Assembly: GCF_009833125.1 (NCBI RefSeq)
Contig: NZ_QRCC01000018.1
Coordinates: 1 to 46,355, forward strand
Reading direction: 5' to 3'
DNA length: 46,355 nt
From: Nitrosomonas sp. HPC101
GTDB lineage: Bacteria > Pseudomonadota > Gammaproteobacteria > Burkholderiales > Nitrosomonadaceae
A program made the translations under genes and the position numbers. Positions 8,509 through 17,467 of the stretch are shown one piece after another. The notes below the pieces were generated by a model, which made no database searches, had not been told where the DNA came from, and saw only the letters and a list, made by a program, of their open reading frames with translations. Positions within the stretch are counted from its first letter, which is position 1, and every line of letters starts with the position of its first letter.

Positions 8509-11037
8509 CTACAACTTCACTGTTGCCGGATGGACATTCCAAATTTCGTCGCAGTACTCACCGATAGCGCGATCGGAGGAAAATTTACCGCTGCGTGCGG
8601 TATTGAGAATTGACATGCGCGTCCAGTTTTCCTTATCCTGCCACGCAGTATTAACTTGCTCCTGGCACGTGATATAGGCAGCGTAATCAGCCAGTACCAG
8701 AAATGGATCGGACTGAGTCAGATTGTCGATAACGGGACGAAACACCTCGCTATCACCGCGAGAGAAATAACCGCTACTAATGAGTTCCAGCACCGTGCGC
8801 AACTCGGTATTGCCAGCAACATAGTCACCTGGACGGTAGCCTTCACGCTTGATGCGTTCCACTTCTCTGGCGGTCAAGCCAAACAGGAAAAAATTCTCCG
8901 TCCCCACTTCTTCGCGTATTTCCACATTGGCGCCATCGAGCGTGCCAATAGTCAGCGCGCCGTTCAGCATAAACTTCATGTTACCGGTGCCGGAAGCCTC
9001 CCTGCCGGCAGTGGAAATCTGCTCCGACAAATCGGCAGCCGGATAAATGAGATGAGCGTTCTGCACATTAAAGTTGGGCACAAAAGCGACTTTCATGCGG
9101 GTATTCACCGCCGGATCAGCATTGACTGTTTCGGCCACGGCATTGATGAGCTTGATGATACGTTTGGCCATGAAATAACCTGGCGCCGCTTTGCCACCGA
9201 AAATGAACGCGCGCGGCGGAATTGTAAGCTCTGGATTCTCCTTGAGACGGCGATAAAGCGTGACAATATGCAATACGCTCAGATGCTGGCGCTTGTATTC
9301 ATGGATACGCTTGACCAGAATATCGAACAGCCAGTTTGGGTCAAGTTCAACCTTGGCGTGTGTGCGGATATAATCGGCCAGGCGCTGCTTATTGGCTTCT
9401 TTGACCGCGCGCCACTTGCTCCTGAATGCAGCATTACCTGCCTCCGCTTCTAATTGGCGCAGTTGTCCTGGATCTTCCAGCCATTGCTCACCCAGCGTAT
9501 CATTCAGCAGGCCGCGCAATCCCGGATTGGCCAGCGCCAGGAAGCGGCGCGGCGTGACACCGTTAGTTTTATTGATGAAGCGCTCAGGCCACATCTCATA
9601 AAAATCCTTCAGCACGCTGGCCTTGAGCAGATCGGAATGCAATGCAGCGACACCGTTAATGGCATGACTGCCGACAGTGGCGAGATGCGCCATGCGGATA
9701 CGCTTGTCACCTTCCTCGCCAATCAACGACATACGCGCAACACGCGCTTCATCATTCGGAAAACGCGCGCGTACTTCAGCAAGGAAACGCTGGTTGATTG
9801 CGTAGATAATTTCCAGATGGCGTGGCAGAAGTTCTGCGAACATCGGTAGCGGCCAGGTCTCCAGTGCCTCGGGTAACAGTGTGTGGTTGGTATAGCCAAA
9901 GGTTTGCATCGTGATCGCCCAAGCTGCATCCCAATCCAATCCCCGCTCGTCCACGAGCAAACGCATCAATTCAGCTACCCCGATGGAAGGATGGGTGTCA
10001 TTAAGCTGCACGGCAAAGCGTTGCGCAAAATTCTCTACCGGCACACCGGCAAGATCGAGCAGATGCAGCATATCCTGCAGTGAGCATGAGACGAAAAAAT
10101 ACTGCTGGCTCAAGCGCAGCTGCTTGCCAATCTCCGGCTCGTCGTTGGGATAAAGTACCTTGGTGACCGTTTCGGAAATCATCTTGTCCTCCACCGCCTG
10201 GTAGTAATCGCCGGTATTGAATGCCTGGAAGTCGAAAGATTCCACCGCCTCGGCGCTCCACAACCGCAGGGTGTTACAGGTATTGACGTCATAACCCTGT
10301 ATGGGTGTGTCGTAGGCAGTGCCCTTCACCACCCGCTGCGGCACCCAGCGCACACGATCATTCCCCGTTTCATCACGATAATGTTCGGTGTGGCCACCCA
10401 AGTTGATGTAGTAGGCGATTTCGGGCTTGACAATTTCCCACGGATTACCATGGCGCAACCATTTGTCCGTTACTTCCGCCTGCCAACCATCCTGAATCTC
10501 CTGATCAAAGATGCCAAACTCATAGCGAATGCCATAGCCTATGGCCGGACATTGCAGTGTCGCCAGCGAATCGAGATAACAAGCGGCCAGTCTCCCCAGA
10601 CCGCCATTACCCAGTCCTGGTTCTTCTTCGCAAGCCATGATGGTATCGAGATCCCCACCTAATTCCGCCAGTGCTTTGCGGGCCGCTTGTTCGAGACCAA
10701 GATTCACCAGATTATTGCCAAGGTGCGGCCCCATGAGAAATTCTGCTGAGAGATAACAAACGACCTTACGACTGAGATCGAAGTAGGTTTGCGTCGTGCT
10801 GAGCCAGCGCTGCAACATACGATCGCGCACAGCCAACGCCAGCGCGAAGTAATAGTCATGCGCGCTCGCCATTGCAGGCAAGCGCCCAATGGAATAACGC
10901 AGATGGTCTTTCACTGCCTGCCTGAGCGCAGCGGGTTGCATGCCAGTGCGAACATCCGTATCGGTTAAGCTTGCAGCAGCTGCCGATGTAACGACTGACG
11001 CAGCGCTTTTGGATTGTTTTTGAGGTATTTTGCTCAT
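8509..11037 (-). CDS. glgP: Glycogen/alpha-glucan phosphorylase
   Basis: GlgP releases glucose-1-phosphate from glycogen ends using phosphate and pyridoxal phosphate (PLP). The 842-residue protein is full length for the family. It shows the N-terminal HDYYFALALAVRDRMLQRW, the active-site region ACYLDSLATLQCPAIGYGIRYEFGIF, and the PLP-lysine motif EASGTGNMKFMLNGALTIGT (Lys near residue 687). AAAGGA lies about 12 bases upstream of the ATG. It heads a minus-strand operon with glgX. The short gap 11038-11185 probably holds its promoter, but I see no confident -35/-10 pair. The E. coli-type allosteric sites cannot be judged by eye. Confidence 0.95.
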   Translation of the reverse strand: MSKIPQKQSKSAASVVTSAAAASLTDTDVRTGMQPAALRQAVKDHLRYSIGRLPAMASAHDYYFALALAVRDRMLQRWLSTTQTYFDLSRKVVCYLSAEFLMGPHLGNNLVNLGLEQAARKALAELGGDLDTIMACEEEPGLGNGGLGRLAACYLDSLATLQCPAIGYGIRYEFGIFDQEIQDGWQAEVTDKWLRHGNPWEIVKPEIAYYINLGGHTEHYRDETGNDRVRWVPQRVVKGTAYDTPIQGYDVNTCNTLRLWSAEAVESFDFQAFNTGDYYQAVEDKMISETVTKVLYPNDEPEIGKQLRLSQQYFFVSCSLQDMLHLLDLAGVPVENFAQRFAVQLNDTHPSIGVAELMRLLVDERGLDWDAAWAITMQTFGYTNHTLLPEALETWPLPMFAELLPRHLEIIYAINQRFLAEVRARFPNDEARVARMSLIGEEGDKRIRMAHLATVGSHAINGVAALHSDLLKASVLKDFYEMWPERFINKTNGVTPRRFLALANPGLRGLLNDTLGEQWLEDPGQLRQLEAEAGNAAFRSKWRAVKEANKQRLADYIRTHAKVELDPNWLFDILVKRIHEYKRQHLSVLHIVTLYRRLKENPELTIPPRAFIFGGKAAPGYFMAKRIIKLINAVAETVNADPAVNTRMKVAFVPNFNVQNAHLIYPAADLSEQISTAGREASGTGNMKFMLNGALTIGTLDGANVEIREEVGTENFFLFGLTAREVERIKREGYRPGDYVAGNTELRTVLELISSGYFSRGDSEVFRPVIDNLTQSDPFLVLADYAAYITCQEQVNTAWQDKENWTRMSILNTARSGKFSSDRAIGEYCDEIWNVHPATVKL

Positions 11038-11185
11038 ATTGCTCGAATCCTTTTAGAGTTGTTTAATCGCTGCCGAGGAAACTGTCTGCAGTAGATCAGT
11101 CTATTTTTGGACAGCCTCCTAGCTTCGATCATGGTTTCCCCACGATAAAATGATGAGCAAGACGAGACTTCAATAAGATGTTTTT

Positions 11186-11604
11186 TTATGGTGTGCTGTC
11201 ATATGTCTCATGGATCGCTTGCTCAGCCAACCAATGAGCATGGTGCTCGCGCACGACAGCAATCGCCTCATCAGCGCTATCCACGCAGCGCGGAATCTTC
11301 ATGTCTTCGGGATTAGCTAACTCGAATCCGGGATGCAGCATCATCTGTTTCGTCCAGTCAACCAGACCCAGCCGCATCGAATCGGTAAAGATCAGCGGCG
11401 TATCGTGCAGGTGGCGTATCTGCAACAGCTGCCAGATCATCGTGGACTCGAGCATCGTGCCGATACCACCTGGCGCGACAATAAAAGCATCAGACAACAA
11501 CACGAAGTGATGCAGGCGGGTGAAGAGCGTCTGATGTTCGAAAGCCTCTCTGACAAACGGATTGACCTCCTGTTCGAACGGCAATCGGACGCGGATGCCG
11601 ATGG
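11186..11604 (-). pseudogene. LOG-family (lysine decarboxylase-like) protein, 5' truncated
   Basis: The reading frame holds the C-terminal two thirds of a LOG/TIGR00730-type protein. It contains the hallmark PGGIGTMLE (nucleotide-binding PGGxGTxxE), preceded by LPFEQEVNPFVREAFEHQ and followed by a helical C-terminus. Homology continues upstream of the first usable start (TTG at 11584), as T-IGIRVRLPFEQE, right up to base 11604. There the repeated IS91-type end begins, so the N-terminal Rossmann start (GGxxGLM-type) is missing. Intact relatives cleave nucleotide 5'-monophosphates, in some cases cytokinin precursors. The truncated protein is probably inactive, though the TTG could in principle give a 132-residue product. 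Confidence 0.8.
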
Positions 11605-12025
11605 TGTATAGGAAAAATAAACGTCTTTGAAATCGAACCTATCAGAAAAGAATTCGGTTGTCAATCTGGCCGGAAAGTCATTCTAAATTCGCAAAAATTT
11701 GTCTTTGATCAGCAGCAAAAAGTGTTGGTTTTGCCTTCTTCTTACCCTTCACGCAAAAAACGCCCAAGGGGGATGTCATCCATTCAGGAAATGCACCGAA
11801 AATATGGACCTGGTTCCTCAGACAGACCCTAAAGGATCAAAGATTTGCGCAGGTGAACGTGGCGGCGCTTGATGATACGCACCGAGGCCGGGGGGGTCCG
11901 GCACATCGATCGTCATTCGTATCGGATACATTACTTCTGTCTTCTTATTGCCTGGCACAATCTCAGAGCAAAGCTTCGCATTTGGCGCGAGCACACCATG
12001 GAAACGAATGAGGTTGAGTCTTGGC
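11605..12025 (-). mobile_element. IS91-type element remnant, copy A (3' end plus transposase C-terminal pieces)
   Basis: On the minus strand the sequence reads PRLNLIRFHGVLAPNAKLCSEIVP, a hallmark of IS91-type transposases. After a deletion comes the C-terminal tail APPRSPAQIFDPLGSV with a stop at 11818-11820. The 213 bases beyond the stop (11605-11817) are non-coding and match copy C base for base over most of their length. They end in TGTATAGGAAAAATAAACG (plus strand, 11605-11623), shared with copies B and C. In this family the end downstream of the transposase gene carries the replication origin (oriIS), so this end is a candidate oriIS. The LOG-family gene is cut at exactly 11604. Confidence 0.78.
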
Positions 12026-12210
12026 CACTTTGTATACTCTTGTTCATCCAGATCGGCACCATTACCTTCATTTCGATTGTCGCCACAGTCCTGTCCACCT
12101 CTGCAAACCCCGGCATCAGCCAGTCCTGGATCTACGGTGGCTGGAGCATGCTGGTGCTGGTCTCCCTGCTGCTCATTCCTCATGCTTCGGAGCACCACGG
12201 TGTCTGGTAG
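12026..12210 (+). pseudogene. Fragment of an unrecognised small membrane protein
   Basis: From the end of IS91 copy A the plus frame reads two hydrophobic helices (ILLFIQIGTITFISIVATVL and WSMLVLVSLLLIPHA) and ends SEHHGVW at TAG 12208-12210. An in-frame ATG at 12000 is antisense to the IS91 transposase and is unlikely to be its real start. It looks like the C-terminal part of a membrane protein that lost its 5' end when the IS91-type DNA arrived. I do not recognise the family. It lies 121 bp upstream of the NO reductase in the same direction and might once have been its partner. Confidence 0.4.
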
Positions 12211-12331
12211 ACCTCTGTCCGGCAGAAACAGCCGAGCGATTGCGTCTCGACAATCGATCAGCTGTGTGGCACTCTAGATCGATCTGGCATTTTTAACTCG
12301 CATCTGTAAATTCCACTCAGGAGCACACAGC

Positions 12332-14620
12332 ATGAGTTTCAAGCCCGAGGAGCACTCCAAAGACAGCCCCCCACTCTCTCCCTGGTGGATGCGCACGATT
12401 GGCATCATCATGGTGCTCGGGTTCGCGGTACTGCTGGCCATCACGTATCTGGGTTATCGCAACGCGCCGCCAATTCCCGGGAAGGTCACCGGCTCGGACG
12501 GCCAAGTACTGTTCACAAAGGCCGACGTGGGTGCAGGCCAGAGCGTGTTCCTGAAGCACGGCCTGATGAACAATGGTTCCATCTGGGGTCACGGCGCCTA
12601 TCTGGGCCCGGACTTTTCCGCTGATGCGCTGCACAAGATCGGCATGGACAGCGCCGACATACTGGCCCAGCAGCAGCTCAATCAGCCATTCGATCAGCTG
12701 GACAAGATCCAGCAGGCAAGCATCACCGCACAGGTTGCCGTGACCTTGAAAACGAATCGCTATGATCCGGAAACCGATATTCTGACCCTGACCCCGGCTG
12801 AGACACTGGCTCTGAAAAAACAGCCGGGCTACTGGAAGGAGTACTTCAGCAACCCGGCCAATAGCGCCGGTCTGAAGGCCGGAAGCCTCTCGGATCCCGA
12901 GGAACTCCGGCAGTTTTCCGCCTTTGTGGCCTGGACGGCATGGGCCTCGGTCGCCGAGCGCCCCGGCTACGGTCATTCATATACCAACAACTTCCCCTAT
13001 GATCCGCTGGTCGGCAACCACCCAACCGCCGGCACGACATTCTGGAGCGCTATGAGCCTGATCGTCCTGCTGGGCGGTATCGCGTTTATGCTGCTGCTTT
13101 CAGGTCGTTTCGAGGATATCGGATGGATCAGCGCAGGCCCCGGCACGCAGCCTTTCGCACCAGCCGGCGAGTCTACTTCTGCCCAACGGGCGCTGGTGAA
13201 ATTCAGTGTTCTGGTTACGGCATTGTTTCTGTTTCAGACATTGGTGGGCGGTGCTGTGGCCCATTACCGGATCGAACCTGACGGGTTCTATGGGATCCCT
13301 CTGGAAAAGATCTTCCCAAGCAACCTGCTGCGTACATGGCACCTGCAAAGCGCCCTGATGTGGATCGCCACATCCTATGTCGCCGCCGCGCTGTTCCTGG
13401 GTTCGACCTTACGTCGAAACGTGCCCGAAGCACTGGCCGGCTGGGCACATTTTCTGTTTGCCGCCTTTGTAATTGTGATCGTCGGCAGTCTTCTGAGTAT
13501 CTGGCTGGGTATCTCGCAGTTGCTCGGTGACTGGTGGTTCTGGATTGGCAACCAAGGCTGGGAGTACCTCGAACTGGGTCGCGCGTGGCAATACCTGCTT
13601 GCCATTGGTCTATTGGTATGGTTCGGGGTACTGTGGTGGCTCGCCCGACCGGCCAAGGTCGACAAAACCGAGGCGCGCCCGATCGTACGCATGTTCATGG
13701 TGGCCGCACTGGCCATCCCGGTGTTCTACCTGCCCGCCCTGTTCTATGGTGCCGAGACCAATTTTACTATCGTAGACACTTGGCGCTTCTGGATCATCCA
13801 TCTCTGGGTCGAAGGCTTCTTCGAATTCTTTGCCACAACCGTCGTGGCGCTGATTTTATACCAATTAGGCCTGGCCCGGCGCAACACCGCCCTGGGGGTC
13901 ATCTACCTCGATGCTATTCTTTACTTCCTGGGCGGCCTGATTGGCACCGGGCACCACTGGTATTTTTCGGGGCACTCCAGCTTCAACCTGGCGGCAGCCG
14001 CCCTGGTCTCGGTCCTCGAGGTCGTTCCGCTGACGTTGTTGACGCTGGATGCATGGCGATTCATACAGACTGCGCGCGGCGGAGAAGGCGCCGACGGCAA
14101 ACGTGTGCGCATCCCCCATAAATGGACGATCTACTTCCTGATTGCCGTCGGTTTCTGGAATTTCTTTGGCGCAGGTGTATTCGGATTCCTGATCAATCTG
14201 CCCATTGTCAGCTACTACGAAGTCGGCACACAGATCACTCCCACCCACGGGCACGCAGCCTTGATGGGTGTATTCGGTATGCTGGGTCTTGCCGTGACGG
14301 TCTTCACACTGCGGCAGACAGCCAGCGATGAGGACTGGCCCGGAATCGAGAAATACGTCCGCATTGCCTATTGGGGCACAAATGCCGGCCTGCTGATGAT
14401 GGTGCTCATGAGCCTGTTCCCCAGTGGTGCGCTGCAAATGTGGGATGTCATGCAGAACGGATACTGGCACGCACGATCGCAGGCCTACATCCACAAGGAT
14501 CTGTCACTGATCATCGAATGGCTGCGCCTGCCCGGCGATCTGGTATTCATCATCTTTGGCTCGATTCCGATCACCATTGCAGCCGTCAGAGGATGGCAGG
14601 GCGTGCGCCGCCGCGCCTGA
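12332..14620 (+). CDS. norZ: Quinol-dependent nitric oxide reductase (qNOR, single subunit)
   Basis: The enzyme reduces 2 NO to N2O in the inner membrane with electrons from quinol. The 762-residue protein has a first membrane helix (about 24-42). A long periplasmic extension (about 43-240) marks the quinol type and replaces the cytochrome c subunit NorC. A heme-copper-oxidase-like core of many helices follows. Candidate metal ligands are the His in GGAVAHYR, RTWHLQSA, IIHLWVEGFFEFF (with the conserved Glu), GTGHHWYFSGHS and TPTHGHAALMG. AGGAG lies 8 bases upstream of the ATG. By eye the gene is more GC-rich than the core genes, suggesting transfer. It sits alone between IS91-type ends, with no nor regulator beside it. 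Confidence 0.94.
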   Translation: MSFKPEEHSKDSPPLSPWWMRTIGIIMVLGFAVLLAITYLGYRNAPPIPGKVTGSDGQVLFTKADVGAGQSVFLKHGLMNNGSIWGHGAYLGPDFSADALHKIGMDSADILAQQQLNQPFDQLDKIQQASITAQVAVTLKTNRYDPETDILTLTPAETLALKKQPGYWKEYFSNPANSAGLKAGSLSDPEELRQFSAFVAWTAWASVAERPGYGHSYTNNFPYDPLVGNHPTAGTTFWSAMSLIVLLGGIAFMLLLSGRFEDIGWISAGPGTQPFAPAGESTSAQRALVKFSVLVTALFLFQTLVGGAVAHYRIEPDGFYGIPLEKIFPSNLLRTWHLQSALMWIATSYVAAALFLGSTLRRNVPEALAGWAHFLFAAFVIVIVGSLLSIWLGISQLLGDWWFWIGNQGWEYLELGRAWQYLLAIGLLVWFGVLWWLARPAKVDKTEARPIVRMFMVAALAIPVFYLPALFYGAETNFTIVDTWRFWIIHLWVEGFFEFFATTVVALILYQLGLARRNTALGVIYLDAILYFLGGLIGTGHHWYFSGHSSFNLAAAALVSVLEVVPLTLLTLDAWRFIQTARGGEGADGKRVRIPHKWTIYFLIAVGFWNFFGAGVFGFLINLPIVSYYEVGTQITPTHGHAALMGVFGMLGLAVTVFTLRQTASDEDWPGIEKYVRIAYWGTNAGLLMMVLMSLFPSGALQMWDVMQNGYWHARSQAYIHKDLSLIIEWLRLPGDLVFIIFGSIPITIAAVRGWQGVRRRA

Positions 14621-14975
14621 GCGTAACGGGCGCACCAATCAGCACGGCGACCTGGAGCAAAACACTGGGGGTCAGATCGAATTCATCCACGATCTGCTTC
14701 ATTGTGTAATCTCCCGTGTGATATGCAGCCGCAATCCCTTTATTTCTGTCACTAAAAAGGTAGCTATCTTTCTCTACCAGAAGCGATTTATAACGCCCCT
14801 GATAAACATGCCCAACATGATTACGATTGAATTGCTGAGTATATACGCCATTCAATTGCCGATCTTCTTGGATAAATTCGCTCCAACCGTTTCCACAACA
14901 CTATGATAGTGATTATCCATCAGGCATACGCATAACAAACCCAATTAAATCGTTTACAATCGTGACCAAACAACG
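14586..14975 (-). pseudogene. REP-associated Y1 (HUH) transposase remnant
   Basis: Minus-strand pieces in more than one frame add up to a TnpA-REP/RAYT-type protein. They are the HUH motif in CLMDNHYHSVVET, NGVYTQQFNRNH, VGHVYQGRYKSLLVEKDSYL and, after an internal deletion, a C-terminal helix-turn-helix (GDYTMKQIVDEFDLTPSVL). At least two frameshifts separate the HUH part from the rest, so no active protein can form. The piece overlaps the last bases of the NO reductase gene on the other strand. The remaining bases to about 15070 show no gene. Confidence 0.72.
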
Positions 14976-15106
14976 TCACTTAATAAGTGCGATCTGAATC
15001 GAAAAGTCACCGTGTAGATGAACACGACAACTCCCTTGACAAACAGCAGATTCTCACCCGCTAGAATTTGCAGCATTACCCTGCCGCTGGGATGGCGGCC
15101 ACACTG

Positions 15107-16039
15107 TCAGCTATGTCCAAGATAGCTGTGGAATACTCCCTCCGGATCATGGCGAGTGCGCAGTTGCTCAAGGTGTTTCCAGTTATTTTCGCTGAAACAC
15201 TGTACGTAGCGCTGCGGATTCGTCCGTCCTTCGACCTCGTTGACATAGTGCCCCGCGGCAAAGGGATCCATCAGCGGCAGCGTTTCCTTCAGCCAGGCGA
15301 AATTGCGCGGGTCGTCCTGCTCCTCGTTCCAGATCGCGTAGCAGCCAACGAAGGCGTCGGCTTGCGAAGACATGCATGAATCGACAGGAACCGGAGTGCC
15401 CAAGTCGTAGGTCGCCAGGACGTGGGCATCCCGGGTTGGCGCCTTGTACATATGATCCCTCAGCGCCAGCAGCGTCTCGGAGCCCTGGTCGGTCAGCACA
15501 TTGTCGAGCGCGTAGGTGGAAAAGGACGACTGGCCGAAGAAGTTGCCGAAGATCGGCTGGCCGTGCAGGTGCAGGGTGTGCGAGCCGTCGCTGCGCTTGC
15601 CACCGAAATTGAGATTGAAGTTCTCGGCACAGTGGGTCGGGTCGCCGCGCTTGCAGGGCATACACTGGCCGCAGGAGCAAAAACTCAGGACGACGTGATC
15701 ACCTGGCTGGAGCCTGGTCACGCTTGTGCCGATCTTCTCAACGACTCCAGAACCTTTATGGCCGAAGACAGCCGGAAATGTCACCGGGTAGACCTGATCG
15801 CGGCAGATCAGATCGGTGTGGCAAAGGCCGACCCCGACGACGCGCACCAGCACTTCGTCCTCGCGCGGCGCGTCCATAATAGGAGTCGCCCCCCTTTCCC
15901 TCTGAGCAGAGAATCGGTGCTCATTCCTGGAGGAGTGGGACCGGATCATCACCCACTTCCACTCGGTGAAGGTGTCGATTCCCTCGCGGTCGAAAGCGCT
16001 GTCGCCGATACCTTCGAAGGGAGCATGCGGCTCGTTCAT
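15107..16039 (-). pseudogene. Three-gene chimera: aldehyde DH tail, alcohol DH head, FAD-oxidase tail
   Basis: One open frame of 310 codons joins parts of three proteins. Residues 1-35 (EPHAPFEGIGDSAFDREG, FTEWKWVMI) match an aldehyde dehydrogenase C-terminus. Residues about 50-175 match the GroES-like half of an aryl-alcohol type zinc alcohol dehydrogenase: GVGLCHTDL, the VFGHKGSG site, CGQCMPCKRGDPTHC structural-zinc cysteines and FGQSSFSTYAL. From about residue 178 the sequence resembles the C-terminal part of a FAD-linked (berberine-bridge type) oxidase, ending RYVQCFSENNWKHLEQL...DPEGVFHS. The Rossmann half of the alcohol dehydrogenase and the FAD-binding half of the oxidase are missing. 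In-frame deletions within a former catabolic operon would explain it. A function is unlikely, although the frame is open. Confidence 0.7.
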
Positions 16040-16056
16040 CGTTTCCCGATCCCGGG

Positions 16057-16175
16057 TGTATAGGAAAAATAAACGCCCTTTTTCATAAGAACCGAATGTA
16101 TCGGGAAAGGAATTTGGTTGTCAACCTGGCCGGAAAGTCATCCGGAATTCGCAAAAATTTATCTTTGGTCAGCAG
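16057..16175 (-). mobile_element. IS91-type 3' end, copy B (non-coding end only)
   Basis: 119 bases match the terminal part of copies A and C. They begin with the same TGTATAGGAAAAATAAACG on the plus strand and include the shared GGAAAGTCAT...AATTCGCAAAAATTT block. The match stops at AGCAG (16171-16175), where sequence of a Y1 transposase takes over. No transposase coding part is left. The 17 bases between this end and the chimera start contain nothing recognisable. Confidence 0.75.
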
Positions 16176-16262
16176 AGAGCAGCAAATGCACATGATTGGT
16201 CATGAGCACATAGGCATACACCTGCAACCAGTTTTGCCTGCGTGTTTGGTCAACCGGTAGTT
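16165..16262 (-). pseudogene. Second REP-associated Y1 transposase fragment (HUH motif)
   Basis: The minus strand reads LPVDQTRRQNWLQVYAYVLM followed by TNHVHLLLSADQ, ending at TAA. The HVH triad context (YVLMTNHVHLLL) is the metal-binding HUH signature of REP-associated Y1 transposases. Only about 30 codons remain, fused to IS91 copy B across a short shared stretch (CTGCTGA on the minus strand). It differs in sequence from the remnant at 14586-14975, so it came from another copy or subtype. Confidence 0.65.
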
Positions 16263-16332
16263 CCCCTTTTAGGGGGTGCTCAAAAGTAGAGGCTATGCTG
16301 ATAGATGTACTTCATTTTTAAACCTTACTGAT

Positions 16333-16360
16333 ATCCCGACCTTCGTCGGCGGGATTTTTT
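16333..16360 (+). terminator. Rho-independent terminator-like hairpin
   Basis: ATCCCGACC, a short TTCGTC loop region and GGCGGGAT form a stem with one bulged A, followed by six T. It points along the plus strand, but no recognisable plus-strand gene ends just upstream. It is probably left over from a lost gene. The stretch 16263-16518 otherwise shows no convincing gene. Confidence 0.55.
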
Positions 16361-16518
16361 GCCTGCTGTTCGGATTAGGATCCGGGTTTACATCAGGTTG
16401 TATGCAAATGCGTACTTATCCCAAGAAGCCTTGGATGATTCTGTGGATAATTGGGGCAAGTCACCAGTCTGTAACAATTAATCGGGGTGCTTGTTATTTG
16501 GGCAATAGTTTGGAGAAA

Positions 16519-17315
16519 TTATGCTTGTCCTTGATTGTCTTCTGAGCCGACCAGGGTAAGGTCGGGTTTGATGTAACTGGATACGGCTTCTTTGAGCTGG
16601 GAGGCGTAATTGTAGATTTCAGTCAGGTCCGAGATTTGGAATATATTTTCCTCTTTGCCGTTGAGTACTCCGATTGCCAATCTGGATGGGTTATTAAATC
16701 TAAGCCGACAGATGGGGCGGCGATTGCTGTTATCGAATAATATCGCGCAGTAGGTTTTTGCATCTCTCAGGAAAATCCTGTTCGGATTGGCTATTTCCCG
16801 TAAGATCGCGCGGATAATGCGAAATCCTTCCAGTTCGTCCTCGGTAGTGATGATTTCGTGAATTTTTTCAGCTTTTCGACGTGCTGATCTCTGAATTCAA
16901 GTATGTTGAATTCAAAAAAGGGCTTGCTGTCCATTTTGTTTGAATTTTCCAGGTCAGTGTAAAACTGATAGGTAATGCCATTGGTTAGTACGGCGAGGCG
17001 GGCTTCTGTTACATGAAACTACCGGACAAGCTGAGATGCGTGGTTCCGATCCAGTTCGTTTTCACTTTTCTTGCATTCAATGAGTATGATCGGTTTACTA
17101 GCTTTCAGTATGGCGTAATCTACTTTTTCACCTCTTTTGAGTCCGACATCTGCAGTCAGCTCAGGCGTGACTTCTGCCGGATTGAAGACATCGTATCCCA
17201 GAATTTTTATAAAGGGCATGATCAGTGCATTCTTTGTGGCTTCTTCAATCTGAAGAGAATCTTTTACTTTTCTTATGCGTGAGGCCAGTTCTTTGAGTTG
17301 ATCGATCATGTCCAT
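16519..17315 (-). pseudogene. HsdR-N-like restriction endonuclease-type protein, broken
   Basis: AAGGAG precedes the ATG at 17315. The first 98 residues (MDMIDQLKELASRIRK, EEATKNALIMPFIKILGYDVF) resemble the stand-alone 'type I restriction enzyme HsdR N-terminal domain' family. They include the PD-(D/E)xK-like site GEKVDYAI...IILIECKKS. A TAG replaces a codon (LVR-stop-FHVTEARLAVLTNG), and the frame goes on to MDSKPFFEFN. A frameshift with internal loss then moves the match to TTEDELEGFRIIRAILREI, CRLRFN and a stop at 16519. Intact members are about 350 residues and their function is not established. It has at least two disabling changes and stands alone, without modification or specificity genes. 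Confidence 0.75.
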
Positions 17316-17467
17316 GCTTTCTCCTTATCCGATAAAAATTATCCACGACTTTATGAGTTCGTGGCGCAGAAGATTTTTAACGGAAGATATTGAAGAAGAT
17401 TGAGAAGTTGAGTGCCTTACTTCACTTTGCGCTTGAGCACCTGTTGACGAATATCTCCATCAAGCAA

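Noticed and set aside
8656..9453. 265-codon plus-strand frame inside glgP
   Set aside because: Antisense to conserved glgP sequence including its PLP region; GC-rich third-position shadow.
11869..12030. Plus-strand coding start of the 113-codon frame upstream of norZ
   Set aside because: This part is antisense to recognisable IS91 transposase sequence, so only the segment after about 12026 was kept as a fragment.
12317..12976. 219-codon minus-strand frame within the NO reductase gene
   Set aside because: Mirror of a GC-rich coding region; the plus strand has clear qNOR motifs.
13865..14494. 209-codon minus-strand frame within the NO reductase gene
   Set aside because: Same reason; composition rich in Gln/His/Asp typical of antisense to membrane helices.
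16276..16545. 89-codon plus frame after IS91 copy B
   Set aside because: It runs through a terminator-like hairpin and overlaps the end of the HsdR-N-like remnant; no ribosome site or family.
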